Shown one piece after another: positions 1 to 12,225 of a stretch of DNA of 64,000 nucleotides (position 1 is the stretch's first letter; every line of letters begins with the position of its first letter). The DNA is taken from contig CAUYUJ010000891.1 in assembly GCA_963575745.1 (NCBI GenBank), positions 1,245,665-1,309,664 of the forward strand. Reading direction: 5' to 3'. The notes beneath the pieces were generated by a model. The model was not told where the DNA came from. It was given only the letters and a program-made list of their open reading frames with translations, and made no database searches. The DNA comes from Prorocentrum cordatum (Eukaryota > Sar > Dinophyceae > Prorocentrales > Prorocentraceae). A program made the translations under genes and the position numbers.

Positions 1-106
1 TCCTTAAAAATATGCGAACCCTGCCCCCGCCTCCCGTCGTTTCTGGGGACATCGACGCTTGGTGGGGGTCATGGCTCGGATGCCGCCGCCTACCGTGAAG
101 TAGAGC

Positions 107-257
107 CTGTCCCTCTACAGGGGGAATATTCAAAAATAGTAAAAAAATAGTCTGGGGACTTTATTTTGTTTAGCATTTTGGGGCAGCGTTGGGGTATTGT
201 TTTCGTACTTTTATTGTTTCGTCCAAAATCCCCCTGCAGGGGGACACGCCCGACTAA
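107..257. mobile_element. MITE-like element, family K, copy 1
   Basis: A 150-bp element with inverted ends: GCCTGTCCCTCTACAGGGGG on the left, and on the right the inverse form ending in CCCGACTAAA. The interior (AGTCTGGGGACTTTATTTTG) matches the interior of the copy at 47884-48927 and, more distantly, the one at 63371-63545. No coding capacity. Boundaries are good to a few bases. Confidence 0.6.
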
Positions 258-299
258 AGCCTACCGGAGAACTCCGCGCGGGCCTCCGAGAGCTCATGT

Positions 300-470
300 C
301 TGAGCCGCTCTCTCTTCTTCCGGAGCCCTACCGCTGGGGCGACGCCTTCGCGCCGGCGCTCGGGTCGTGGGGGGGCTGGGGCAGGCCGTCCTTCGAGGAG
401 CTGTGCGAGGACCTGCCCTACTCCTCCCGAAGAGGAAACGTCGGCAGCCGGCTGGCGTCGCAAAGGTAGC
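300..470 (+). CDS. Possible isolated exon, unknown protein
   Basis: One open frame encodes a stretch of ordinary amino-acid composition (contains YRWGDAFAPALG and FEELCEDLPYSS), unlike the Arg/Pro/Gly shadows around it. It ends near CGCAAAG|GTAGCG, a plausible donor. I could not join it in phase to the gene starting at 4626, so it may belong to another gene or be chance. No function recognised. Confidence 0.25.
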
Positions 471-904
471 GATGTGTGCGCCGCCGCCCCGCTCGTCACA
501 CGCTGTCCCCCGCCTTGGGGACAGCGTGCACGGAGGAAGCCCTGGCAGGAGGATCGCGTGCACAGAAGGACCCCTCGCGGGGGGATCGCCTCGCAGGGAG
601 AACGTGCACGGAAAAAGCACCACCACGGGGCATAGCGAGCTTTTCGGAGATTGGCGTTGCACGGTATCTGTGCGACCACAACCGTGAAGTCAACCCGCAC
701 ACGTATGTGAATTTGCATTTTTTCCCGGTTGCCCGCGCATCCTTCCCCATTCGGCCCATGCTTGGCCGCTTCCGCTGGCCGCGCCCCGCTCGCAAAGTGC
801 GAACAATGGCCCTCCGAGGCCCCAGTATCCTCCTCGTGCGTCCTCATGATGCGGGGTGACTGCATCTCCGCGTCTGCGTCGCCAGCCGCACACACACACA
901 CACA
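471..904. other. Non-coding stretch with short palindromic repeats
   Basis: Contains several copies of a GTGCACGGA-type motif (about 520-620) and a short (CA)n run at about 889-905. No gene recognised. Confidence 0.4.
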
Positions 905-1030
905 CTCTCGGAGGTCCGCGCGGACTTCTCGGGTCAGCGGTGGGGGCCACCCCTGGCGGCGCCTCCGGCGCCCCCCCCCCTATATGCGCCTCCGACGCCG
1001 ACCCAGGAAGTCCGCACGGACCTTCCCCAA
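905..1030. mobile_element. Palindromic GC-rich element, family U
   Basis: Left half starts GGAGGTCCGCGCGGACTTCT and passes through CTGGCGGCGCC. The right half is its imperfect inverse (CCAGGAAGTCCGCACGGACC). Related palindromes lie at 5462-5582, 6747-6876 and 9192-9392, three of them inside introns of the gene at 4626. Confidence 0.55.
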
Positions 1031-1592
1031 GACCCGGCGTCGACCTTCCCCAAGAGGCCGAAGCAAAGCGATAATCGGAGCCCTCGCTCCCATCTCTCCC
1101 TGCGGCATCCTTCGAGCCAGATCGAGCTGTGATGGCGTCAAGGCCCGAAAGCCTGGCGAAAACGCCCGGGCGTGAGAAGCAAGTGCTCCAGCAAAGCAAC
1201 CCGAGGACAGAAAAGGCAGAGAGGCGGGTCGAGTAGTAGGAGGTCGGTTTTAGGGGACATGGGGTGAGATGACGGCCACGAGCACCTCTGCATCTTGTTC
1301 GAAGGGGTCGTGGCCGTCTGGACCAAACATGTGGCAGGCGTTGAGGCGAGAGCACGGTTCCTGAATAATTTGTGAGGGTTTCTCCGGCGGAACGGCTGCT
1401 GGGCCAGGCGATCTAGGGCTCCCCGCCCACCCTCCACGCCCTGTGGGACTCTTCTATTCTTCTGTGGGTTTTTCATTCACTACGATAGCCTGCTAGCGAA
1501 CCGCTACGAAAGAAAAAATGCAACGCCTGGATCTCAGGGTCCGAAACCCAAACCCCCGACGTCAGGTGTGTATACACATACATATATAGAAT
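1031..1592. other. No gene seen; dispersed repeat fragment
   Basis: The 1085-1175 part resembles short stretches near 8505-8600, 47048-47125 and 62300-62395 (a GGCATC...CGAGCC..ATCGA...TGTGA pattern). It looks like another low-copy interspersed repeat. Nothing else recognised. Confidence 0.35.
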
Positions 1593-1637
1593 TTAATGAA
1601 TAAATAAATAAATAAGTAAATAAATAAATAAATAAAA
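1593..1637. repeat. (AAAT)n microsatellite
   Basis: About 45 bp of AAAT units with one variant. Confidence 0.9.
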
Positions 1638-1832
1638 GGTCGATTCCATTCAAAATCCCCCGATGTGTTGTCCCAAGGCGAGAGTCTTGTCTTCGTGTAC
1701 ACGGGTGGGGCGGGTGAGGTGGACGGAGAGGAAGATGATGAGGTGATGAATAGAGAGGCGGGAGGGTGGGCGTGCAGCGGGCGGGCGGGCGGGCGGCGGG
1801 TCGGCAATTGAGCGCACTCCTTAAAGATTATC

Positions 1833-2530
1833 TCTTGCAGCGGGAGGCTGTTGAGTACTGGGTGTTGTCTTGGAGACGAATGCTTTTGACTACAGGGTGT
1901 TGTCTTGGAGACGGGAGTTGTTCAGTACAGGGTGGTGTTTGGCTGCACGGAAGGCTGGCGGGAGGGCGGCAGGCGGGCGGGCGGGTGGCGGGCGGGCGGG
2001 TCGGGATGTTTATATACTATTTAAGGATATGCTCTCTTGCAGCGGGAGCTTGTTGAGTATTGGGTGCTGTCTTGGAGACGGAGGCTGTTGACTACAGGGT
2101 GTTGTCTTGGAGACGGGAGTTGTTGAGTAAGGGGTGCTGCGTGCTACACGGAAGGCAAGCGGGCGGCGGGCGGGCGGTCGGTCGGTCGGGCGGGTCGGGA
2201 TTTCAATCGACTCTATAAGGGTTCTCACTTGCAGCGGGAGCTTGTTGAGTACTGGGTCTTGCCTTGGAGACGGAGGCTGTTGACTACAGGGTGTTGTCTT
2301 GGAGACGGGAGTTGTTGAGTAAAGGGTGGTGCGTGCTACACGGAAGGCGAGCGGGCGGCGGGCTGGCGGGTTGCGGGCGGGCGGGCGGGTGGCGGGCCTG
2401 CGGATCGGGATGCGAATCGATTATTTACGGATTTTCACTTGCAGCGGGAGTTTGTTGAGTATTGGGTTGTGTCTTGGAGACGGAAGCTGTTGAGCACAGG
2501 TGTCTTCTTGGAGACGGGGGTTGTCCCCTC
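1833..2530. repeat. Tandem repeat, about 200-bp unit, four copies
   Basis: Units begin with CTTGCAGCGGGAG at 1833, 2037, 2228 and 2438 (spacings 204, 191, 210). Each holds two or three TTGTCTTGGAGACGG motifs and a (GGCG)n stretch followed by a short AT-rich segment. Open frames here are by-products of the repeat. Confidence 0.85.
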
Positions 2531-3009
2531 AAGGTTCATGGAACTTGAAGCGGACAGGTCTTTCGGGGAACCGCACGGAAACGTGGATATTAAGAAAGTT
2601 GCGTGGGGGCATCTTGAATGGACTCAGCGGGGGGGACCTCGAAGCCTGGACGGGCGACCAGCTCATGTTTCTGACATCCTTGGTGCCTGTTGACACCGCG
2701 TTCGCCCGATGCGCTTGCATGCTTGTGCGCAGGAGTGGGGAAATAATGGTGTTTTTTGCGCGCGATGGTCCTTTGAGGAAGTAACGAGCGTTCCCATGAC
2801 ACGCCGAAGAAGTCGCAGCAGCTCCGAAGAACTCGTTTTTGTTTGGTAGCTTCCTGAATGCCTGGGAGGCTCTAGGCACTCAGGAAATCTTCGGTCGTCG
2901 AACTGCGAATCTGGATCCATTGCCTGTCTCTCTCGATCGAGTTAAACCTCGAGCCTCAAGCGTGGAACCAAGATCGTCGAGTCGGCTCGATGTAATTCGT
3001 AGGAAAACG
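2531..3009. other. No gene seen
   Basis: Unique-looking sequence without a convincing coding frame or repeat. Confidence 0.35.
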
Positions 3010-3500
3010 CCATTTGGGAGTTTTGGGAGCTCTTCTGGGCCGTCCTGGGGCCCTCTTGGGCCGTCCCGGGGCCTTCTTGGCCTTCTTGGGGAGCTGCGGG
3101 CCTCCAGAGGCCTTCTGTGCCATCTTCTAGGGGCCTCTCGGGGCCTCCAATGGCCTTCTTGGGGGTCTCCCATGGCTTTCGTGGGTCTCTCTTGGGAGCC
3201 TTCTGGGGGCATCTTGGGCTTCTTGCGGGCAGTCTCGGGTTCTTTGGGGCAATCTTAGGGCCCTCTTGGGCCGTCATCACACCTCTGGGGGGGCTCTTGG
3301 GCCGTCTTGGGGCGATCTCGGGGGCCCATCGGGCCGTCGCGAACGCTGCGACATCCCAAACAGCGGATATGTTAAGCTTATACGTTTTCGCGAGAGAATC
3401 GGACGATGTTTGCTTCTTCGAGGCTCTCTTAACAGCTTCTTGGGGCGTGTTGGGGGCCTCTTGGGCCGTCTTCAGACCATCGAAGTTCCTATTGGAGCGC
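3010..3500. repeat. Degenerate CTTGGG/GGCCTC repeat cluster
   Basis: Dense short motifs such as CCTCTTGGG and GGCCGTCTTGG at about 10-14-bp spacing. The same repetitive body occurs at 14440-14700 and inside the two X elements at 45498-46532 and 47932-48780, so this may be a decayed X element. Confidence 0.6.
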
Positions 3501-3768
3501 TCTTATGTTGTCTTGGTCTCTCTTGCGCCTCTCCGATGACCCCTCTGATCGCCTGGAGTCTGCTCGCAAGGCCTGGCAAAGCGCCCTGGAGGGCTCGGAA
3601 AGGCCAGCGGACCTTTTCCAGGGGCGTCCAGGGGCCGCTGAGACGTCCGAAAAGGCGTCCAGGGCGTCCCTGGGGGGGTCCTGTTTAGGGGGGGGTGTCC
3701 GGGTAATAGAAATTACCCCAGTGCGACCCTACCTAGAAGTTGGAGCCCCTAGAAAAACAGCATTAGTT

Positions 3769-4062
3769 GCTATGCGATGCTACGCTATGCCATGCTATGC
3801 TGCGCTATGCTATGCTATGCTGTGCTGTGCTGCGCTGCGCTATGCTATGCTATGCTATGCTATGCTATGCTAGGATATGCGGTGCTATGCTATGTTATGA
3901 CATGTTATGCTATGCTGCGCTGTGCTATGTTATGCTGTGCTGCGCTGCGCCATGCTATGCTATGCTATGGTGCGCTATGATATGCTATGCTGGGCTATGC
4001 TATGATATGCTGTGCTGCGCTACGCCATGCTACGCTATGTTATGTTATGCTGTGCTCTGCTG
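3769..4062. repeat. (GCTAT)n pentanucleotide array
   Basis: About 290 bp of GCTAT pentamers with GCTGT and GCTGC variants. The Cys/Tyr/Met/Leu-rich open frames here are artefacts of the repeat. Confidence 0.95.
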
Positions 4063-4069
4063 TGCGAAA

Positions 4070-4190
4070 GCTCAGCGAAGCTAAGATGAAGGTAAGCTAA
4101 GCTAAGATAAACTGGAGCTGAGATGAAGCTAAGCTAAGCTAAGATGCAATCAGCTAAGCTAAGATGAGATAAGCAACGCTAAGCTAAGGG
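4070..4190. repeat. (GCTAA)n pentanucleotide array
   Basis: Directly after the GCTAT array the unit changes to GCTAA (with GATGA variants) and keeps the 5-bp phase. See findings. Confidence 0.85.
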
Positions 4191-4344
4191 GGCGTAACTG
4201 GGGGAACCGCGGGGCGGATACTGGGGGAACCGCCTGGGGCGCTTTCCACTGCCCGGCCCTTTTAAGCCCAGAGAGTAAGAACCCTTCCAGGCAGAGCCTA
4301 GGTAGGGAATAAAAGGATAGATGTATACATATATGTATATAAAT

Positions 4345-4372
4345 ACATACATACATACATACATACATACAT

Positions 4373-4431
<59 letters not shown>

Positions 4432-4446
4432 TACATACATACATAC
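4345..4446. repeat. (ATAC)n-(AGAC)n-(ATAC)n compound microsatellite
   Basis: ATAC units flank a central block of about 15 AGAC units, roughly symmetrical. Confidence 0.95.
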
Positions 4447-4625
4447 AGAACGTCGACCATCAAAGGTCTCGAACCACTCCCCGGGACCAGCATTTCAACC
4501 CGAGCTGTTGTGTTGACGGCCCCAAGGCCCGCCAAAGGGCCCCCAGAGGCCAAAGAGGGCGCAAAACCTCCCGTCGGGAGCCGCGTCGTGGCCCGAGGGG
4601 GTCTGGGACGTTCACGCGCGTGCAG

Positions 4626-7600
4626 GCTTTTCTTCTTCTGCCCTCCGACGACGGCGGCGGCAACGAGAGCCTCTGGCCGGCGGGCGCGGGCGGGGCCCTC
4701 GACCTGCAGCCCCGCGGGGCGCTGGGCTGGCTGGGGCGCCTGCTGCCCTGCGACAGCGCGCGGGAGGCCTGCTGGGCCGACTGGTCGAGGCCGGCTGCAC
4801 GCAGCAGGGACCCTTCGCCAGCGTGACCTCTGCCTGTGGGGACGGCCGGCTACACTGACGATGCTCCAGCCTGCTGTAGCCTCGATCGCCGGGGAGAGTG
4901 TCGAGCACGAGGGCAGTGCCGAGACTGGAGGGTTTTCGCGTGTCGTTCCCTGGAGGCGATACTCTCTCGACGCTTCGCTGGGGGTGTCGGGCAGGCATGG
5001 TTTCGATATGTTTCTGGGTGCGCGAAGTTAAGTATCGGATGTGTTCCTGAGTCACGATGGTAAGTAACTTGAGGCAACACGTAAGAGTGAGTTTTCGCCA
5101 GAGTGACCTTTGGTGCGGGCGCACTGGGGTCCCCAGATGGCCGAATGCGATGCGATAGCAGCGGCTTCCGGCTTCCGCACTCTGGGTTGTCACCACCGCG
5201 CCCCCCGAAAGTCGCGCACCAAAGGGCACTCTTGCCGATGGTGACTTTTGCGTATCACCGACGTGGGCATGCGTCCACTCATCGACCCCCTTCTTCAGGA
5301 CGCGTTTCTGGGGCAGGGTCTGTGGCCCCCACGCTCCAAGAGCGGCATTGACATGGTTGATTGGTTTGGGACCCGTGCTGTTGCGTGTTTGATGACTTTT
5401 GCATTTTCGCTTGACTTGTACCTGCGAAGCAGAAGCGACGGCGCAGCCCTAAACTTTGAGCAGTCCTGCGGATGTCTTGGATCTGCGCTGGAGCCCCCCG
5501 GCGGGCGTCCGGCGCCGCCCCTGACGCGCTCCGCGCGCCAGGGAGCTGGGCCCGGCGCAGATCCCAGAAATCTGCGCGGGCCGTACCAAGCGTATGCTCA
5601 TGTTCTTCCCTCCGCAGTCATGGGCCCCCCGAAATTTTGGGCGCTGCACTCTTGTCCCACCTTGGCGTTCCCGCCAGGTTGCGGGCCCCCTGCAGGGCCA
5701 TCGCAGGCCGGTCTGGTGCGAGAGATGTCTCAGAAAGATGGGGTCCAGGACTCCGGGGAGCGATTGATCGCGATATTGCAATTTGCCACGACGCCGGATC
5801 TCAGGGCCCTACCCCTGCAGGTCCAGTCGGCGCTGGGATATCGGACCTGCGGACATCCCTCGAACTCTGACCCCGAGCTGGCGCTTCAGAAGTCTGACCT
5901 GTGGTTGCCCAAGCTCTTGCCCTGGCTCCCGCGGGGCGTTGCGTGGCAAGGCTTCGGGCCGCGCGCGGACAGCCCCCCCAGGTAGCCCCACCTGGCCTCA
6001 GCCTGCCCCCCCGAGTACTCAGTCCAGGGCGGTCTCAGCAGCCTGGCGGCTGAGGTGATGCGACTGCCCCCGGGCCACTCGGGGGGGCCTGTTTTGGGCC
6101 AGGTGAGGCCACCTGAGGGGACCGTCTGCGAGCAGCCCGAAGCCGTACCAGCGCTGCGGGGCTGAGCCCAAGCACGCAGGCCGCCGGCGAGCCGCGCACC
6201 GACGTCGAAGAGATGTCCGGGTTCCCGCTTGGGTGCAGCCTTGTCGAGGGGGGAGAGCGCGGGCCGCGGCGGCCAGGCCGAGGTGGCCCCTGCCGCGGCC
6301 GCGGTGCGCCTGCGGCTGACCGTGGTGGGCGATCACGCGCCTGAGTGCCTCGGGCTGGTCTCGATGCTGACCGAGGCAGGCTACGCGTCAGGGTGACCCT
6401 TCGCCAGAGTGACTGTTGGTGCGAGCCCGCGCAGGGGCTCCCACGACGAAGCATGCGGAACACCCCAGAAGCTCCTCAGATGCCGTCGCGCTTGTGCTTG
6501 ATATCGTTGTCCAAGATCGTCCAGCGGCCCCCCAGGCCTGGGCTAGAACCTGAGCGCGCGCGAAGCGCGCGCAATGGTTCTAGTATATATATATATATAT
6601 ATGAAAGTATGGGAAGTGTAGGGGGAAGACGAACACCCAGAGCACGTGGAAAAATACCAGGAATCCTAGGATTTCTATGTCTTTCTGTGTGTTCTCCTTG
6701 GGCCCCTTTCAAAAACCGCATACGTCAACATAAACTGTTGAAGCTCCGCGCGGATTTCTTGGATCTGCGCTGGAGCCCCCTCCCTGGCGCGCGCCCTGGC
6801 GCGCGCAGCGCGCCAGGGGCGGCGCCAGAGGCGCCGCCAGGGGCCCCCAGCGCAGATCCAAGTAGTCCGCGCGGAACTCTGAAAGTTTCTGTTTCTGGAG
6901 TTGTCTCGTCCTCTACTTCAGCCGCGCACCAACGGTTACCCTTGCCCAGCGCCGCTCTTCCGTGCAGCCGGCGAGGCCGTCCGGCTCGGCGGGGCGAGGG
7001 CGACGGTTACGCTGGACGTGCGATTCGCCGGGACCTTCTACCTCTGCCAGGCGCTGCGCGTGCAGGGCGCCCACGGCGGCGACCCGTGCGACCCGGACAG
7101 CGTGAAGGAGTTCATGCGGTTCTGGAGCTCTCGGCCTCCCAGGTGGGGTCGGAGCAGGTGGGGTCGCAGGATCGCGCCGCACAGCCGATGCATCGGCGAT
7201 GCGCCCGATGCGGAGCCGGATGTGCTCCATGCCGGCGTCGCCGATGCATCGCCGGCGTCGTGGATGCCTTGGCGGTGCGGCGCGATCCTCAAGCCCCATC
7301 TGTTCTTGGCATCGCTCGGACGTGTGCGTTCGTTCTCGGCGAGGACCATCGAGGGGCATCTCTGGATCACCGTGCGAGAGCTGAGCGCGCAAAGCCAGAG
7401 AATGCACGGTGAATGGACGTCCGAGCGATGGCGAGCTGCTCGGACCCCACCTGGGAGGCCTCCAGGAGCGAGAGCTGGCACCGCCTGGAGGGCGGCGGGG
7501 CCGAGGACGTGGTGGGCTACTCGAACCTGTTCCGGCAGGCGGTTGCGCAGCTGCCCGGAGCCCTGGACGCCGACGTGTTCGCGTGCATGCTCCAGGCGCG

Positions 7601-10600
7601 GGAGGGTCGAGAAGGCGTAGGAGTGACCGTTCGCCGGAGTGACCTTTTGCTGCGGGCCCAGTGCGGCCCCCCCAACCGCGGAGCGCGAAGCGGCAGCGGC
7701 GGCTTGCACGCTCGGTTTTGGCCCCCTCGCGTACCCCCCCGCCCTGAAGCCGCGCACCAGGGATCACTCTTGCCTAGGGTCACTCTTACGTGTCGCCGAG
7801 AGGGGCTCGGACCATGCAACAAGTCGTCCGGTTGGCCAAGGAGCTCGGTGCACACGCGCTCCAGAGCTGAGCTGATGTTAAAGGGCTGGGGGGAAGCGTT
7901 TGTTGGTCCGTTTTCCACGTTTCGTTTTCGGCCAACCAAAACGGAAACTCACAAAAAGCGGCAGCCCAAAACAAAGACAACAAACGGCAGTACACATCGT
8001 AGCCGAAGCGAAAACGGCGCGTACGAGATTCCCCAACACGGAAAACGAATAGCCCGAAAATAGCGTAAACAAAGAAATTGATTATGAAAACAGACTAGCG
8101 CCCCCAGCGTTTCTTGCATCGTCTAAGGCACCAGCTTCCCAAGCCGCGGGATGCTGGAGCGCCCATACCGAACTCCTTCGCCGAGCTCCCTGGCCCTCTT
8201 GCCAGCCAGACGGCGTGGTGCACAATTACTCTGAGATCCGACGTCGCGAAAAAACCTGAACATCGCCGAACATGTGATCGTTTTGTTATTCATTGTTTTG
8301 CCGATCGGCGCGGGCCCTTGCACCCCCCCCACCCATGGAGTATATCTTGGCTGTTTTGGGCGCCTGTTTCGAGCAGGTGGAGCCTCCTCCATAGGACGAA
8401 CTGCCGCAAACAGTCGCATTAGGCAGAGGTCTGGAGCCAGATCCCCCCCCCCCTCCTCCCCCCCCCCTTCCGCCCAATGTCGAAACGCCGAATGAGAAAA
8501 CGCTCACCATCACGAATGGATCCCTAGACCCCATCTTGCTACTGCAGTCTTCAGAGCTGGATCGACTCGCGATGGCCCCAGGGCCCGAACCCCGACGAAA
8601 ACGCCCGCTGTCCACGACAAGAAACTGCGTTCGGATCTCAAGGTGCATCGAGCTTCTCCCCAGGCGGTCTGGTGCTGGATGCTGCGCCGCAGGGCGGAGG
8701 AGCCCGTCACGGCGCCCATGCTGGTGGGCCTCGGCATGGCGCTGATGCAGGACGTGCCGCGCGGGTGGCGAGACGAGCTGGCGGCGGACCTGGCGCTCTG
8801 GGCGCGCGAGGGGCAGCGGCGCTGGAGCCGGCTGGGTGGGGGCCGAGGTGGCCTGCGGCCCTGGCTCTTGCTGGCGGGCGGGGCGGGGGCAGGGTCCCCT
8901 CGTCGCCACGGCTGGACGCGTCTCGAACAAAGGGTCAGCTTCAACCCGGGGAGGGGTCCCTGGACCGATCTCGAACGCATTCGACATCGCCCCCCCCACC
9001 CCCCCCCCGTGTTGGCCGATTTGTTTCTCTGGGCTTGCCCAGCTCAGACTCTCCCAGCCGCCTCCAGCAGCAGAGCGCGCCCGAGGGCGGCAGGCGCGAC
9101 GTGATCTGGACGTGCCACCAGCCGAAGAGAGAAGAGCGGCACAGGCAGAAATCGTCGGAGCGTTGCGCGAGCTTCTTGGAGCGGAAACTGTCGGAGATCC
9201 GCGCGGACTTGTCAGGTCGGCGCCTGGACCCCCCTGGCGGCGCCTCCGAACAGAACCGTTCGGAGGTCCGCACGGATTTCCTGGATCGACGCCGTACCCA
9301 CTTGGCGGCGCCTCCGGCGCCGCCCCTGGGGCGCTCCGCGCGCCAAACGGGGGTCCAGCGCCAACCCAAGAAATCCGCGCGGACCTCCGAAAGCTCACGC
9401 CTGTGCCGTTGCTTTTGCCCTTCTGACCAGCACATGGTCATCCAGCTGTTCTGGCAGCTCGGGCTGGCGGTCCCCTGGGTCGACACACCAGGCCTGGCGC
9501 ACTGGGACGGCACAGGCCACTCCCCGCCCGGCGAGGGCCTGGTGTCGCTGGTCGTGCTGCGCAGCCCGTTCTGGCGCCTGCCGGCCGGCGCGGTGCTCCG
9601 CGGGCTCCTGCTGAGGCTGCTCGGCGACGGCCCGCAGCCAGCCCGGGTGACCTGGCTGGACTTGACGAAAGAACAGCACACACACACACACACCCATACC
9701 CATAAGGGGGTCGTTGGGAGGAGGACTGGCTATGGGTATGGGTGCGGGTTGTCGGACCCTGGGGAACGCTCCCGTTCGAGCGGGGACCCCCATCCGACAA
9801 CACGCACCCATAGCCCTCTCCGATCCCCCTGTGGGTATGGGTGTGTGTGTTGTTGGTTCGTCAGGACTCGTTCCTGCGCGGGAGCCTGGGCGGTGACGTG
9901 GCGGCCCGCTCGTGGGAGTCCTGGGGCAGCCTCGCGGCGAACACGGCGGCCCTGTACATGCCGAGCGAGCTGTACCAGATCAAGTTCCGCGACGTCTACG
10001 CCATGGGCGTGCCGGTGATCGCGCCGGCGGCGCCCTGGGCGCTGAGGTCCGCTGCACGCAAGAGTGGCCCTTCGCCAGAGTGACCTCTGCTACGCGGCCG
10101 TCGGGTGGCGCGGGGGGCGGGGGGGGGCCCAAGCTCGGGCCGGGCGAAAGGGGGGATTGGGAAAGGGGGGGTTACGAAATTTGCTGCATGCAGCTGGTTT
10201 CGGCCTCACCGAGGGGCCCATTCCTCGATACATAGCCGCCTCCGGCGCCGGGAGGCGCCGGGAAAATCAGCTACGCGAGCTGATTCTCAAACCCCCCCTT
10301 TGCTATCCCCCCCTTTCGCCCGGCCCGAACAGAGGCCGCCTCTACCGTATCGCAGGCAACGATCGGCGAGCCGCGCACCACAGGTCACTCGTGCCTCGGG
10401 CCACTCCTTGCGTGCTGCCGATGAGGACGCTCCGGGAGATGTTCCGCATGTGGGGCATGCTGAACAAAGACCGGTTGCTGCCAAGGGTGTCCCTGGCCCA
10501 AGGTGTCCCCAGGATCCCCAGGGAAGAAGAAGAAGAAGATCAAGATGGAGAAGAAGAAGAAGAAGAAGAAGATCAAGATGAAGAAGAAGAAGAAGAAGAA

Positions 10601-11865
10601 GAACGTCAAGAGGCGGACCTGTCTCATGATTCCTGACTGGGCCCAGCGGCGACATCCAGAGGCGTTACCCTCTGCTGCTTGCTCCGCCTGCCGGGCCCCG
10701 ATCACCACTCCGCGCAGCTGCTCGCCAGCGGACTCGCTCGAAGAGGGATGCCACACTTTACTTTCGGGGGAGCGTAAGACCCGGGTTTGCCAGGACTCGG
10801 GTTCGACATCGTTTTTTGACGACCGCGACTCGGATTTTGACGAGTAGGAGTTTCGTGGGATGTCTGCAGCGGGAGGCCTCGTCAAAATGCAGGTTCGGCC
10901 TCGTCATTTTTGTTGACGACCTCGTCGGGGATTTCCGAGTCCTCTGTACCCGGGTCTTACGTCCCCCTGATACTTATCGCCGCACTCGGAATTCGGGTCG
11001 GGCCGCACCGAAACGCTGGTGGCTTCGGACTGAACTGCGCGACGTGTGGATGTGATTCACTCGGCTGGAATCACACGTGCAGCATGCTTCTGCAGATGCT
11101 GATGCGGGCCGGTCCCCTTGCGCAAGGCCCTGGACGTGGCCTTGGCGCAAGGGGACCTGAGCTCGGACAAACAGCGGTGTGCCGCGACAACGCGTGAGCG
11201 GCCAATCTCTGGAGCTGCCCTGCAAGATGGACAAGCACGTTTTACATTGAATTCCGAGGTCAGATCTGACCACTCGTGCCACCCCTACCTTCTCACGTTC
11301 CTTCCTCGGCGACAGATGTGGAGGCGTCTCCAACGCTCCCCTTGCTCGAAGTACCGCATCACGGCGGCGATGAGTCGAACAAGACTGCCAGTGCCAGTCG
11401 CACACTGGTCCGTTTTATCGGCGAACTCTGGCAGCCATCCTGGGTGAAGTGTGACAGATGTATTCGCGAAGGCGTGTGCTGCTATTTTGGCGTCTGTGGC
11501 AAGACGCTGCTCAAGGGTGAGGTTCTGGTACGCTTCGTTGGTCTTGTGCGCCTTAACGTGCTCAGCGCGCTACACAAACGCACGACCAGGAAACGATTTG
11601 CCGAACACTTGCGCACACGAGTACATGCTCCTAGCTACATTCTGCTCTAGTCGGTCGGGGCCTTTTGGCCGCCCGGATAGCGCCAAGATTGTCGATGGGA
11701 ATCGTGGCTGGCCTGTCCGCGACCTTGCCGGCGAAAGCTAGCCCCAGAACTCTGCAGCAATTCACGCTTGGAGCCCTCGACCCCATCTTTATTTGCGTTC
11801 CCCCACATCCTAAGTGGGGATCGTGCTTTCTTTGGACACCCCGCGCAGAAACGGGAACCCACCTA

Positions 11866-11939
<74 letters not shown>

Positions 11940-11998
11940 GCATCAGCATCATCATCATCATCATCATCATCAGCATCATCATCATCCATCATCATCAG

Positions 11999-12035
<37 letters not shown>

Positions 12036-12169
12036 GTCATCGTCATCGTCATCGTCATCATCATCAGTATCGGCATCAGCATCATCACCATCACCACGAC
12101 CACCATCACCATCACCATCACCATAATCATCATCAGCATCATCAACAGCCATCATCTGCCATCCCACTA

Positions 12170-12225
<56 letters not shown>

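Noticed and set aside
2539-3258. Minus and plus open frames of about 100-140 codons over 2.5-3.3 kb
   Set aside because: Composition follows the CTTGG/GGCC repeat or is low complexity; no motif or splice context.
3767-4084. Cys/Tyr-rich small protein
   Set aside because: Direct translation of GCTAT pentamers in all frames.
7868-7870. TGA here as the end of a separate upstream gene
   Set aside because: Kept as an alternative only: joining at the preceding CAG to 8664 continues in phase into protein-like sequence, which I find more likely, though without a canonical donor.
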